NCBI RefSeq assembly: GCF_004328645.1
Contig: NZ_CP031395.1
Coordinates: 3,559,501-3,623,500 of the forward strand
DNA: 64,000 nt
Reading direction: 5' to 3'
From: Hylemonella gracilis
GTDB taxonomy: Bacteria > Pseudomonadota > Gammaproteobacteria > Burkholderiales > Burkholderiaceae_C
The stretch's first letter is position 1; each line of letters opens with the position of its first letter. Below the pieces are notes generated by a model that was not told the DNA's origin, did not search any database, and saw only the letters and a program-made list of their open reading frames with translations. Positions 8,131 through 17,571 of this stretch are shown piece after piece. Position numbers and translations under genes: made by a program.

Positions 8131-9132
8131 ATGAGCATGATCAACCATCCCAAAGACACCGAAGTTCATGATCGATCGTCCGGCAATCAGTCTGACTATG
8201 GGATGGCCGCGACACGTGCCGACGTGCTCTCACAGGTCCTGACGTTGATACGACTGCGTGGAGAGCTCGTGTACTCGGCGCAATTGCGCGCACCCTGGGG
8301 CATTTCGTTTCCCAAAGGGCCGGCGCATTTCTATTTCGTTCAAGCAGGCACGATGTGGGTCAGGACGCCAGGGGCCCAACCGATAGCCGTCAAGCAGGGC
8401 GACATGCTCTTGCTCCCACACGGCACAGGCCATCTGATTTGCGACGATCCAGGTTCGTCATGGGCTGACATCGACAATCTCGTATCGAGCCATTTCGACC
8501 GCGACAAATCCGTGCTTGATTACGGTGGTGAGGGCGAAGCGGCCAAGCTTGTCGGTGGCCTGTTTCATTTCGAAGGGGGCTCGCTTGCGGCGCTCATGAC
8601 GGCGTTGCCCTTGACCGTGCATATCCCAAGCGAGGGAGCAAAAACACCCGACTGGCTGCACGCACTGACGCACTTCCTGGTCAAGGAGTCATTGGAGGTC
8701 GAACCGGGATCTTCACTGATGATTTCGCGTTTGATCGACTTGCTGGTGATCCGCACCCTGCGCACGTGGGCGGCCAATCAGGAAAACCCCAGCAGTTGGG
8801 TCGGCGCATTGGGAGACGAGCGCATCGGTAGAGCATTGAATGCCATCCATGCCGCACCCTACGAATCTTGGACCGTGGAAGGACTGGCCAGTCTTGCGGC
8901 CATGTCGCGTTCAATTTTTGCGGAGCGCTTCTTGAGCAAGGTCGGCGAACCGCCTTTGCAATATGTCAAGCGTTTGAAACTGACGCTGGCCGCCGACATG
9001 CTGGCTGGCGGCATGCGCGTTACGCAAGCAGCAGCACATGTCGGCTACGCATCCGATGCGGCTTTCAGCCGCGCCTTCAAATCCCAGTTTGGGTATGCGC
9101 CTAGCGAAGTGGCTCAGCACCGTGTAACTTGA
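8131..9132 (+). CDS. AraC-family transcriptional regulator with N-terminal cupin domain
   Basis: About 333 aa (an in-frame ATG at 8137 is an equally possible start). The N-terminal 200 residues are a cupin_6-type ligand domain (GISFPKGPAHFYFV, GDMLLLPHGTGHLI). The C-terminal 100 residues hold two helix-turn-helix motifs of the AraC/XylS type (WTVEGLASLAAMSRSIFAERF and VTQAAAHVGYASDAAFSRAFK). Divergent from the exported hydrolase / AhpD-like pair, so it most likely activates them in response to a small molecule. Regulators of this architecture often sit next to such redox or hydrolase genes. Confidence 0.9.
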   Translation: MSMINHPKDTEVHDRSSGNQSDYGMAATRADVLSQVLTLIRLRGELVYSAQLRAPWGISFPKGPAHFYFVQAGTMWVRTPGAQPIAVKQGDMLLLPHGTGHLICDDPGSSWADIDNLVSSHFDRDKSVLDYGGEGEAAKLVGGLFHFEGGSLAALMTALPLTVHIPSEGAKTPDWLHALTHFLVKESLEVEPGSSLMISRLIDLLVIRTLRTWAANQENPSSWVGALGDERIGRALNAIHAAPYESWTVEGLASLAAMSRSIFAERFLSKVGEPPLQYVKRLKLTLAADMLAGGMRVTQAAAHVGYASDAAFSRAFKSQFGYAPSEVAQHRVT

Positions 9133-9445
9133 TCCAGCCAGCTGCAGAGGTCTTGGACATCAACCGGCTTGAGTTCACTGACACTTGAGCAACTGAGAAC
9201 TGCCTGTCTCTCAACGGGATTCCCCGAACGTCCCCCGGTTCAGCAGCACCGGATTCCCTTGTCTGGGCACCGGTATTCTCGGTATTGAGGCTCGCTCTTC
9301 TTGGCGCTGAGCGATCGCTATATGACCGCAATCAGACGTCTGAGGTTCCGAAGTGACAGCCCGCAATCGCCGCCAAGTCACTGCTCGGCCTTACTCCCCA
9401 ACTGTCGGCGAAAGCTCAACCGCTGACCGCAGCTACCATTCGTCC
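9133..9445. other. gene-free stretch
   Basis: About 310 bases between the AraC regulator and a small hypothetical gene. I see no credible coding frame, no strong hairpin with a T-run, and no recognisable repeat. It presumably carries the terminator or decay region of the regulator and the promoter of the next operon. Confidence 0.5.
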
Positions 9446-9922
9446 ATGACCCAAGACACCCAAGACCCGATACACGAAAGCCGCGTGTGGAGTGATGCGC
9501 AGTGGACCGCGCGCGTCATCAAGAACGATGATGACGATGGCTGGGCAGTGGCCATGTACCTGAATGGCGAAGCCGAGCCGGCCTTGGTCGGCCCCTGGAC
9601 CATGGGACGCGACAAGAAGAACCCCAAGCCCTTGGACACCGCCGCTTTCAATACCTTGGTGAAAACCGCCAAGGAGGTGGTCCGCCGTTCCGAGCAGCAA
9701 CGCCATGCCGAGCTCAACAAGAACATCACCGTGGCGGTTGAAGGGCGGCGCGTGCGGGTAGAACTGGCTATCGTGCCGGACGACGAGGGCGCCACCGCGA
9801 CCCTGCGCGCCATGGACGAATTCGGCGAGGAGTCGGCCCGTGTTTCGGTCCCGCCCAGCTTCAAGCTGAACGTAGACAGCGCTCAGGCCTGGGTCACCTC
9901 CGGTTTCGCGAGGCCACGTTGA
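9446..9922 (+). CDS. hypothetical protein, co-transcribed with SSB-like gene
   Basis: 158 aa from the ATG at 9446; the frame is open further upstream but that part lacks protein-like composition. The protein is hydrophilic, without a signal peptide or membrane segment. It has a tryptophan-containing N-terminal strand region (SRVWSDAQWTARVIKNDDDDGWAVAMY) and a strand-rich C-terminal half. I do not recognise a family. It lies 34 bp upstream of a small SSB-like gene and likely shares its transcript, which hints at a DNA-related role, but this is inference. Confidence 0.6.
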   Translation: MTQDTQDPIHESRVWSDAQWTARVIKNDDDDGWAVAMYLNGEAEPALVGPWTMGRDKKNPKPLDTAAFNTLVKTAKEVVRRSEQQRHAELNKNITVAVEGRRVRVELAIVPDDEGATATLRAMDEFGEESARVSVPPSFKLNVDSAQAWVTSGFARPR

Positions 9923-9956
9923 TGCGCACCGCTGCCCCGGTCGCAAAGGAGCTTGC

Positions 9957-10298
9957 ATGATCGACGGATTGGTTGCCGGTTGCCTGATGGGTGATGCCTC
10001 CCGGCGCGTCGACAAGATGGGCCGTTCCTACACCGTGGCCCGGGTGCTGGCCCGCAACCGGGACGACGAAGAGTTCATCGTCAACGTCATCGCCTTCGAC
10101 GCGGCGTCCTGCACCGCCCTGCTCGCGCTCGGCGACGGCGAATCACTCAGTCTGGCGGGTTCGCTGACGCCCAAGGTATGGACCGACAAACAAGGCAACG
10201 CCCGCCCGAGCCTGGACATGGTGGCCACGCAGGTGCTGACGGCCTACCACGCGAACCCCAGACAGGCCTCGCCAGGAACGTCCGAATGCGGGCCATGA
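9957..10298 (+). CDS. SSB-like OB-fold single-stranded DNA-binding protein
   Basis: 113 aa with a good AAGGAG ribosome-binding site ahead of the ATG. The pattern MIDGLVAGCLMGDASRR..GRSYTVARV followed by VNVIAFDAASCTALLALGDGESLSLAGSLTPKVWTDKQG is that of a single OB-fold as in short SSB relatives: the strand 'VNVIAF' matches the SSB 'fixVvaf' strand and 'WTDKQGNARPSLDM' the closing strands. It lacks the acidic C-terminal tip (DDDIPF-like) of canonical SSB, so it is probably an accessory paralogue rather than the essential SSB. Confidence 0.75.
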   Translation: MIDGLVAGCLMGDASRRVDKMGRSYTVARVLARNRDDEEFIVNVIAFDAASCTALLALGDGESLSLAGSLTPKVWTDKQGNARPSLDMVATQVLTAYHANPRQASPGTSECGP

Positions 10299-10344
10299 GG
10301 CGCTTCACGTTCAACAACCGGGCTCGTCAGGCCGCTCAGAGAAA

Positions 10345-11271
10345 TCAGCCCTCCACATCCAGCGCCCAACGATCGCGTGAGGAGCGCCCCAGGAAATCAA
10401 TCACGGCCTTGACCCGTGCGGCATTGCGCCGGCCAGGTGAGGCGACGGCATACAGGGTGTGCACCGTGCCCGAGGCGAAGGGCTCCAGCACCTCCACCAG
10501 GCTGCCGCGCGCCACGTCGGCCGAGGCCAAGGGCCTCGACAGCATGCCGATCCCCGCGCCGTTGACCAGGGCATGGTGCACCAGCGCCGAACTGCTGGCG
10601 GCCAGCCGGGCTTGGACGGTCAGTTCCAGCCGCTTGCCCTGTTGGCGGAAACCCCAGGTGACCGCGGGCCCTTGCGCGGTGTGCGTCACGGTCTGGTGCT
10701 GCTGCAACTCGGTGGGGTCGGCCGGCGTGCCGTGCTCCAGCAAATAGGCGGGCGAGGCGTAGAGACGCCGCTGGAACTTGCCCAACTCCCTGGCCACGAC
10801 CAGTTCGCTGTTGCCCACCGTGGTGCGCAAAGCCACGTCGATGCCTTCCGTCACGAGGTCGGCCACCCGGTCATCGGCCAACAGTTCGATGCGCAATGCG
10901 GGGTGGCGCGCTTGCAGGTCTGACAGATGGGGCAGCACCAGCTCTTCGCAGATCTCCTGGCTGGAGGCCAGCCGCAAGGTGCCCGCCACGCGATGGCGCT
11001 GATCGGTCAGGGACACGGACAGGTCTTCCAGTCGGGCCAGCACCGCGCGAGCCTCTTGGGCGAGTTCAGCCCCTTCCGGGGTGACGGACAAGCCGTGCGT
11101 GGAGCGGCGCAGCAACTTGACGCCGTACCCCGCTTCCAGGCGGTCCACGCCCCGCGTCACCACGGAAACCACGACGTTCTGTTCGCGCGCGGCGGCCGAG
11201 AACGAACGCAGGTCCAGCGAGCGCACGAGCCAACGCAAATCCGAGGGGTCGGGCAGAAAGAGTTTCGTCAT
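10345..11271 (-). CDS. LysR-family transcriptional regulator
   Basis: 308 aa from the ATG at 11271 (a TTG four codons upstream is the alternative). N-terminal winged helix-turn-helix (LRWLVRSLDLRSFSAAAREQNVVVSVVTRGVDRLE, residues about 8-45) and a periplasmic-binding-type effector domain (about 90-295). Divergent from a tautomerase gene 140 bp away, the classic layout of a LysR regulator and its target. The shared intergenic region contains a GC-rich near-palindrome (about 11298-11317) that could be a regulatory site. Effector unknown. Confidence 0.9.
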   Translation of the reverse strand: MTKLFLPDPSDLRWLVRSLDLRSFSAAAREQNVVVSVVTRGVDRLEAGYGVKLLRRSTHGLSVTPEGAELAQEARAVLARLEDLSVSLTDQRHRVAGTLRLASSQEICEELVLPHLSDLQARHPALRIELLADDRVADLVTEGIDVALRTTVGNSELVVARELGKFQRRLYASPAYLLEHGTPADPTELQQHQTVTHTAQGPAVTWGFRQQGKRLELTVQARLAASSSALVHHALVNGAGIGMLSRPLASADVARGSLVEVLEPFASGTVHTLYAVASPGRRNAARVKAVIDFLGRSSRDRWALDVEG

Positions 11272-11411
11272 CAGGAAGATCAAGGAATCAGAGGATCAAA
11301 GGGCCCCGGGGGCCTTTGCGTCGTGAGCAAAAGCAATTATCACCACGGATGATTTCCGGTTGGCGATGCCGTTCCTACAGTGGAGCCCTCTTCAACGAAC
11401 AGGAGCCTCTC

Positions 11412-11810
11412 ATGCCCATCCTCAACATCCAGGTGTCGGCCCAGCGCAGCGACGCCCTCTCGGAACGCATCACGGAAACCTTGCTGGAGCTGACCACACG
11501 CATACTCGGCAAGCGGCGCGAGCTCACCGCGGTGGTGATCCACTACGTCGACCCGCGCGACTGGTACGTGGCCGGTCAATCACTGGCACAGCTGAAGAAG
11601 GCCAGCTTCTACTTCGACGTCAAGGTGGTGGACGAAACCAATACCAAGGCCGAAAAGGCACGTTATGTGGCCGAGGCCTACGCGGCGTTCAAGGGGCTGT
11701 TGGGGGACCTCCACCCCGAGAGCTATGTCTACGTGCAGGATGTTCGGGCCACCGCCTACGGCTTCGGCGGCCAGACGCAGGAACACCGCTACCAACACCC
11801 CAGCCCTTGA
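11412..11810 (+). CDS. 4-oxalocrotonate tautomerase-family protein (long form)
   Basis: 132 aa from the ATG at 11412, preceded by AGGAG. After removal of the initiator Met the N-terminus would be Pro1 (MPILNIQV), the general base of the tautomerase superfamily. The segment LTTRILGKRRELTAVVIHYVDPRDWYVAGQSL fits the beta-alpha-beta unit of 4-OT relatives. It is twice the length of classical 4-OT (about 62 aa), resembling proteins with two fused units. Likely acts on enol/keto or unsaturated acids; substrate unknown. Likely regulated by the divergent LysR protein. Confidence 0.8.
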   Translation: MPILNIQVSAQRSDALSERITETLLELTTRILGKRRELTAVVIHYVDPRDWYVAGQSLAQLKKASFYFDVKVVDETNTKAEKARYVAEAYAAFKGLLGDLHPESYVYVQDVRATAYGFGGQTQEHRYQHPSP

Positions 11811-11950
11811 GCGACGATCAGTGAACGGCAGTCGGCCAGCAGCTGCGCTCCCTCCCAAGCGGCATGCAGCCGCTCTATGATGGGGGCGACGCCAAGCTTT
11901 GGCCGCTGCCTTCATCCAGCACAACCCGTCTGACGCCCTTGAACACGCCC

Positions 11951-12934
11951 ATGCCCCTCACGGAGGACTCGGAAGCCAACGAGTACACCACCGCAGAACG
12001 CGCCGCGGCGGCGTCGCGCAGCACCTGGGTCAGCGTGTTCGTGAACCTGGTACTGACGTCCATCCAGATCGTCGCCGGTGTGCTCACCAAATCGCAGGCC
12101 CTGGTGGCTGACGGCATTCATTCACTGTCAGATCTGATCGCCGACTTCGTTGTTCTGCTGGCCAACCGGCACAGCCAGAAAGACGCCGACGCGGACCACC
12201 CCTACGGCCACCATCGTTACGAGACGGCGGCCTCACTGGTGCTGGGCCTGCTGCTGCTGGCCGTCGGTCTGGGCATGCTGTGGTCGGCCATCGTGAAGCT
12301 GGAGCAACCGCACGCCATCCCGCAAGTCCATCTGGTCGCGCTGTGGGTGGCGCTGGGTGCGCTCCTGGCCAAGGAACTGCTGTTCCGCTACATGCTGGCC
12401 GTGGCCAAGCGCGTCAAGTCCAGCATGCTGGTGGCCAATGCCTGGCATGCGCGTTCGGACGCCGCGTCCTCCTTGGTGGTGGGCCTGGGCATCCTGGGCA
12501 ACCTGGCGGGTTACCCCATTCTGGATCCGATTGCCGCCGCCATCGTCGGTTTCATGGTGACCCGGATGGGATGGACGTTTGGCTGGGATGCGCTGCACGA
12601 CCTGATGGACCGCGCGGTGAACGACGAGGAGCTGGCCGCCATCCGCCAGACCCTGAGCGAGACGCCCGGCATCCAGGGCGTGCATGACATCCGCACGCGC
12701 AAGATGGGCGACCTGATCGTCGCGGACGCCCACATCGAAGTGGACGCCACGCTGACCGTGGAAGCCGGCCACGACATCGCGGTCGAGGCCCGGCGCCGCG
12801 TGATGCAACGGCACCGCGTGCTGAACCTCATGACCCATGTGGACCCCTGGCACCGCCCGGACCGGGACCATGACGAGGTCAGCGGCCCACCATCCGTTCC
12901 GGCACCACCCACTGGTCAAACTGCTCGGCCGTGA
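11951..12934 (+). CDS. cation diffusion facilitator (CDF) metal exporter
   Basis: 327 aa from the ATG at 11951; the frame is open upstream to 11864, so the start is not certain. Six membrane segments, with metal-site residues in helix 2 (ADGIHSLSD, an HxxxD motif) and helix 5 (NAWHARSDA, HxxxD), as in Zn/Fe/Co exporters of the YiiP/FieF type. A His-rich loop (HPYGHHRYE) follows helix 2. The C-terminal about 90 residues form the cytoplasmic metal-sensing domain ([26 protein letters not shown]). It exports divalent metal by proton antiport. Its 3' end overlaps the convergent fumC stop region by 56 bases. Confidence 0.92.
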   Translation: MPLTEDSEANEYTTAERAAAASRSTWVSVFVNLVLTSIQIVAGVLTKSQALVADGIHSLSDLIADFVVLLANRHSQKDADADHPYGHHRYETAASLVLGLLLLAVGLGMLWSAIVKLEQPHAIPQVHLVALWVALGALLAKELLFRYMLAVAKRVKSSMLVANAWHARSDAASSLVVGLGILGNLAGYPILDPIAAAIVGFMVTRMGWTFGWDALHDLMDRAVNDEELAAIRQTLSETPGIQGVHDIRTRKMGDLIVADAHIEVDATLTVEAGHDIAVEARRRVMQRHRVLNLMTHVDPWHRPDRDHDEVSGPPSVPAPPTGQTARP

Positions 12935-14279
12935 CGTGGCCGCTGGCCAGGGCCGCGTCGCGCAAGGTCAGCCCCTCTTTGTGCGCCTTCTTGGCAATCT
13001 GGGCTGCCTTGTCGTAACCGATGTGCGGATTGAGCGCGGTCACCAGCATCAGCGAGCGCGCCACGAGTTCGGCGATGCGCTCGCGATTGGGTGTGATGCC
13101 GAGGGCGCAATGGTCGTTGAAGCTCCGCATGCCATCGGCCAGTAGCCGCACGCTTTGCAGGAAGTTGTGCGCGACCAGGGGACGAAACACGTTCAGCTCG
13201 AAATTGCCTGAGGCGCCGCCCAGGTTGATGACCACGTCGTTGCCGAAGACCTGGCAGCACAGCATGGTCAGCGCCTCGCTCTGCGTCGGGTTGACCTTAC
13301 CCGGCATGATGGACGAACCGGGTTCGTTCTCGGGAATGCTGATTTCGCCGATCCCGCTGCGCGGCCCGCTGGCGAGCCAGCGCACATCGTTGGCGATCTT
13401 CATGAGGCTGGCCGCCAACGTCTTGAGCGCGCCGTGCGCATGCACCAGCGCGTCGCAGGAAGCCAGCGCCTCGAACTTGTTGGGCGCGGTCACGAAGGGC
13501 TGTCCCGTCAGACGCGCCAGTTCCTGCGCCACGGCTTCGGCATAGCCTGCGGGCGCGTTCAGCCCCGTGCCCACCGCCGTGCCACCGAGCGCGAGTTCAC
13601 ACAGATGCGGCAAGGCGGCGCGCACATGCCGCTCGCCGTGCGCCAGCTGCGCCACCCAGCCCGAGAATTCCTGCCCCAGCGTGAGCGGCGTGGCGTCCTG
13701 CAAATGGGTACGCCCGATCTTGACGATGGCGTCGAATTCGCGGGCCTTGGCCTCCAGCGTGGCGCGCAACGTTTGCAGCGCGGGCAGCAGGCGCTGCGTG
13801 ATGGCCTCGACCGCCGCCACGTGCATGGCTGTGGGGAACACATCATTGCTGGACTGGCTGCGGTTGACCTCGTCGTTCGGGTGCACCAGGCGTGCTTCAC
13901 CGCGCGCGCCACCCAGCAACTCGCTCGCCCGGTTGGCCAGCACCTCGTTGACGTTCATGTTCGTCTGCGTGCCCGAGCCGGTCTGCCAGACCACGAGCGG
14001 GAATTCATCCGCATGCCGTCCGGCCAGCACCTCGTCGGCCGCCGCCACGATGGCCTTGGCCTTGGCCCCGTCCAGCAAACCCAAAGCCTGGTTGACCGTG
14101 GCCGAGGCCTGCTTGACCTGGACCAGGGCATGGATGATTTCGCGCGGCTGGCGTTCGCCCGAGATGTCGAAGTTGAGCAGCGAGCGCTGGGTCTGCGCGC
14201 CCCAGAGCCGGTCGGCCGGCACGTCGATGGGGCCGAAGGTGTCGCGCTCGGTGCGGGTGTCTGCGTTGGGGGCGTTCAT
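12879..14279 (-). CDS. fumC: class II fumarate hydratase
   Basis: 466 aa. The ATG at 14279 has an AGGTGG ribosome-binding site; a GTG four codons earlier is less likely. Lyase-superfamily signature [11 protein letters not shown] near residue 320 on the mobile catalytic loop, [14 protein letters not shown] near 100 and the [14 protein letters not shown] region near 130 with active-site residues, and [10 protein letters not shown] near 185. It catalyses fumarate to malate in the TCA cycle, without iron-sulfur clusters. Full length for the family (about 460). It converges on the CDF exporter with a 56-base overlap. Confidence 0.96.
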   Translation of the reverse strand: MNAPNADTRTERDTFGPIDVPADRLWGAQTQRSLLNFDISGERQPREIIHALVQVKQASATVNQALGLLDGAKAKAIVAAADEVLAGRHADEFPLVVWQTGSGTQTNMNVNEVLANRASELLGGARGEARLVHPNDEVNRSQSSNDVFPTAMHVAAVEAITQRLLPALQTLRATLEAKAREFDAIVKIGRTHLQDATPLTLGQEFSGWVAQLAHGERHVRAALPHLCELALGGTAVGTGLNAPAGYAEAVAQELARLTGQPFVTAPNKFEALASCDALVHAHGALKTLAASLMKIANDVRWLASGPRSGIGEISIPENEPGSSIMPGKVNPTQSEALTMLCCQVFGNDVVINLGGASGNFELNVFRPLVAHNFLQSVRLLADGMRSFNDHCALGITPNRERIAELVARSLMLVTALNPHIGYDKAAQIAKKAHKEGLTLRDAALASGHVTAEQFDQWVVPERMVGR

Positions 14280-14341
14280 AGGGTGGTCCACCTAGAATGA
14301 GGACGGGCATCCGGCCAGCTGAACCTTACACCCTTTGGAGG

Positions 14342-16840
14342 ATGGCCGATTCCAAGGATCTCCTGGTCATCATGAATCAGCGCCGCATTCCGCCCGAGCA
14401 CCTTCCCACACCCGACTTGGGCGGCATGGGCCTGTCCTCGGCGCAGGTCGAGACCCAGCGCGGCGCGTTTGGGTGGAACGACATCGTTCCCCAAACGGCG
14501 AGCAACTGGCTGACGATCGCGCGCGACACGGCGCGCGACCCCATGCTGTGGTTTCTCGCGGTGACCGCTGTGCTCTTTGCGCTCCTGGGGCAATTCACCG
14601 AGTCTTGGACCTTGCTGCTCGCCATGGTGCCCCTGCTGGGGATGGATGCCTATCTGCATCGGCGGACCACGGCATCGTCCGCCAGTCTGGCCAGTCGCCT
14701 GGCGAGTTCCGCGCGGGTGATGAGAGAGGGTCGGTGGCAAGACATCGCGTCGAGGCATCTGGTCCCAGGTGACCTGGTGGAGGTCAAGCCTGGCGAGTAT
14801 TTCCCCGCCGACGGGGTCTTGATTGGCGGCGCCGACCTGCAAGCAGACGAGTCGACCTTGACAGGTGAATCCCTGCCGGTGATCAAGCGGGCCCTCTTGC
14901 GCTCCGGCCCCTTACCCGCAACTGCGCTTGACGAACACTGGGGAACTGCGGGAACGCGCCTGCTGACCGGCACGGCCAGGCTGCACGTCGTCTTCACCGG
15001 CGGTGACACGCGCTACGGAGAGATCGTGCGCACGGCGACCGCAGGACACCAGGGATCGACACCTTTGCAGAAAGCCATCGGCGAACTCGTCGTCATGCTG
15101 TTGGCGGCGGCGCTCATCGTGTGCACCGTGCTCGCGGTGGTCCGCCTTTGGCAAGGTCACGGATGGATCGATGCCTTGCTCAGCGCCGTGACGCTGGCCG
15201 TGGCTGCCGTGCCTGAGGAGTTCCCCGTCGTCTACACCTTCTTCCTCGGCGTGGGCGTGTTCCGGCTGGCACGAAAGAACGCCTTGGTCCGCCGTGCAGT
15301 CGCCGTCGAGAACATCGGCCGTGTCAGCTGCATTCTTTCTGACAAGACAGGCACCCTCACCGAGGGCTCGCTGGTGCTGTCACAACGGATTCCAGCAACA
15401 GGACTCGATGAAACGGCCCTGCTGCAATTCGCTACTTTCGCGGCGCGGCAGGACAGTGGCGACCCACTGGACCAGGCCTTGCACGCAGCCGCCGGCCCGC
15501 TGCCCCTGGCGGACAGACAAGCCAGTTTCCCGTTCACGGAGGCCCGACGCCGCGAATCCGCCATCTGGTCCAGGAGGGGTGGCCAACTCACTGCCTATGC
15601 CAAGGGAGCGCCCGAGACCGTGTTGGCGGTGTGCGATCTCCCGGAACTGGAACGCTCCCGCTGGCTGGCGCTCGTCGACGCCCATGGCAAGTCAGGCCAC
15701 AAGGTCATCGCCTGTGCCTGGAAGAACCTGAGCGACGCCACGCCGCCGGACCAGGAGCCCAGCCAGGGCTTCGCGTTCGCAGGGTTGCTGGCCTTTGAAG
15801 ACCCTGTCCGGAACGGCGTGCGAGAGGCGATAGCCGACTGCCTGGCCGCGGGCATGCGCGTCATCATGGTCACGGGAGATCACCCGGCCACGGCAGGCGC
15901 GATCGCGCGTCAGATCGGACTGGGTGGGGGAACTCCCAGGACCGTGGTATTGGGGTCCGAGGACGATCCGGGTGCCGTCTGGCGATCTCTTGGGGGGCTG
16001 GACGTTGTGGCGCGCGCGACACCCACGCAAAAACTGGCCTTGGTACAGGCGCTCCAATCCGAGGGGGAGATCGTTGCCGTCACCGGGGATGGCGTCAATG
16101 ACGTGCCGGCGCTGCGTCAAGCCGACATTGGCGTGGCGATGGGCCTGCGTGGAACCCGCAGCGCGCGGGAGGTTGCGCCAGTGGTTCTCCTGGACGACAA
16201 CTTCAGGACCATCGTGGATGCGGTGGCGGAAGGCCGCCAACTGTTTCAGAACTTGCGCCTGGCATTCGTCTATCTTTTGCTCGTGCACTTGCCGCTCGTG
16301 ATCGGTGCCGCGGCCATTCCGTTGATGGGTCAGCCCTTGCTGTTTCTGCCCATCCACATCGTGTGGCTTGAACTGGTCATCCATCCCACCGCGATGATGG
16401 CGTTTCAGGACCTCCCCTCGACCGCGCCCCTCGCCAGGGAGCGGCGCCATCATGCAACACGCTTCTTCACGACCGAAGCCTGGCTGGGCATAGGCCTGGT
16501 CGGTGGATTGGCCAGTGTCGCGATGGTATGGAGCTACCTTCACGCACTGGGCGCCGGCCACGACGTCGAGCACGCGCGCGCGATGGCGCTGGCCGTGCTG
16601 TTGGTCGTCAGCGCGGGAATCACAGTGGGCCTGACCCAACTGCGCCGTGCGGCGTCCCGTTGGCTGGCCTTCGGCACACTCGCATCGCTGGTTCTGGCCA
16701 TTCAGGTTCCTGTTTTCAGCGGGCTATTGCATCTGAGGCCACTGCACGCCGGGGACTGGATGCTGGTCGCCTTGGCCTTCTTCACGACGACCCTATCAAC
16801 CTCGCTGCTCTCGTCAACCATTTGGCGTCAACAGAAATGA
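14342..16840 (+). CDS. P-type cation-transporting ATPase (P2-like)
   Basis: 832 aa from the ATG at 14342, which has GGAGG directly upstream. All P-type motifs are present: TLTGESLP in the actuator domain (about 172-179), PEEFP in helix M4 (about 292), phosphorylation site SDKTGTLT (Asp at about 333), KGAPE in the nucleotide domain and TGDGVNDVPAL at the hinge (about 580). N-terminal cation-ATPase segment with the usual AFGWND pattern. PEEFP and the lack of CPC exclude a copper/zinc P1B pump; calcium, magnesium, manganese or proton are possible. No N-terminal heavy-metal domain. It converges on a ClpP-like gene. Confidence 0.92.
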   Translation: MADSKDLLVIMNQRRIPPEHLPTPDLGGMGLSSAQVETQRGAFGWNDIVPQTASNWLTIARDTARDPMLWFLAVTAVLFALLGQFTESWTLLLAMVPLLGMDAYLHRRTTASSASLASRLASSARVMREGRWQDIASRHLVPGDLVEVKPGEYFPADGVLIGGADLQADESTLTGESLPVIKRALLRSGPLPATALDEHWGTAGTRLLTGTARLHVVFTGGDTRYGEIVRTATAGHQGSTPLQKAIGELVVMLLAAALIVCTVLAVVRLWQGHGWIDALLSAVTLAVAAVPEEFPVVYTFFLGVGVFRLARKNALVRRAVAVENIGRVSCILSDKTGTLTEGSLVLSQRIPATGLDETALLQFATFAARQDSGDPLDQALHAAAGPLPLADRQASFPFTEARRRESAIWSRRGGQLTAYAKGAPETVLAVCDLPELERSRWLALVDAHGKSGHKVIACAWKNLSDATPPDQEPSQGFAFAGLLAFEDPVRNGVREAIADCLAAGMRVIMVTGDHPATAGAIARQIGLGGGTPRTVVLGSEDDPGAVWRSLGGLDVVARATPTQKLALVQALQSEGEIVAVTGDGVNDVPALRQADIGVAMGLRGTRSAREVAPVVLLDDNFRTIVDAVAEGRQLFQNLRLAFVYLLLVHLPLVIGAAAIPLMGQPLLFLPIHIVWLELVIHPTAMMAFQDLPSTAPLARERRHHATRFFTTEAWLGIGLVGGLASVAMVWSYLHALGAGHDVEHARAMALAVLLVVSAGITVGLTQLRRAASRWLAFGTLASLVLAIQVPVFSGLLHLRPLHAGDWMLVALAFFTTTLSTSLLSSTIWRQQK

Positions 16841-16880
16841 ACCTGCGTCCGCAGACGGCACTGCTTCTGGCAGCGGCCAC

Positions 16881-17479
16881 TCAGGCCAGTTCGCTCTTGC
16901 GTTCGATGATCCGCGATACCAGACCATAGTCCACAGCCTCTTGCGCAGACAGCCAGCGGTCATGCTCGATGTCGGCCAGCACGGCCTCCAAGGACTTGCC
17001 GGTCTCGCGCGCGATGGTGGCGGCGATGCGTTCGCGGGCCTTGACCATCTCACGGGCCTGGATGGCGATGTTGGTGGCCGGCCCCCCGCGCCGCCGCTGG
17101 GCTGGTGAATCAGGAAGCGCGTGTTGGGCAGGCAGTAGCGCCGCGCATGCGGCACCGCCAGGAAGAGGTGGGTGGCAGCGCTACCCACCCAGCCGGTGCC
17201 GACCATGTGCACCGGTGCGGCGATGAAACGCACGATGTCATGGATGGCGTCGCCGGATTCCAGATGACCGCCAGGCGAGCTCACCAGCAGGTGGATGGGT
17301 TGGTCGCTTTCCGCGTCCAGCGCGATGAGCCGGCGCGTCACGTCCGCGGCCATGACGTCGGTCACCGTGCCGAAGACCAGGAGAGTGCGGGTCTTGAAGG
17401 CCTTTTCTTCCAGATAGGAGGCGGTGCGGGGTTCGGGGACGCTGGTCGGCGCGGGGCTGTCGGTGTCGGGTGAGTTCAT
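16881..17479 (-). pseudogene. ClpP-like serine protease with a frameshift
   Basis: The first part (17479 down to about 17087) encodes a good ClpP-fold sequence: SSPGGHLESGDAIHD, the nucleophile region GWVGSAATHLF (Ser aligned without gaps to the ClpP catalytic Ser), CLPNTRFLIHQPSGG with the catalytic His. It then leaves frame at a run of six C (17082-17087, six G in the gene). One added base restores the family pattern through QAREMVKARERIA and DRWLSAQEAVDYGL to a stop at 16881, giving about 199 aa, the normal ClpP length. As given, the frame instead runs on to 16814 with unrelated residues. It could be a true pseudogene or a homopolymer sequencing error. Confidence 0.85.
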
Positions 17480-17571
17480 GGTGATTTCCTTGACGTTGAG
17501 CTGCCATGACGAACGAAGCCCGCCCGGCGTGACACCCCCGGTCCATGGGCTCGCTATGGCAAGATGGCTCC

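Noticed and set aside
16881..17479. Catalytic Ser of the ClpP-like protein thought to be replaced by Thr.
   Set aside because: An ungapped alignment anchored on the CLPN..IHQP segment places the Ser of GWVGSAA on the ClpP nucleophile, so the Ser is present.
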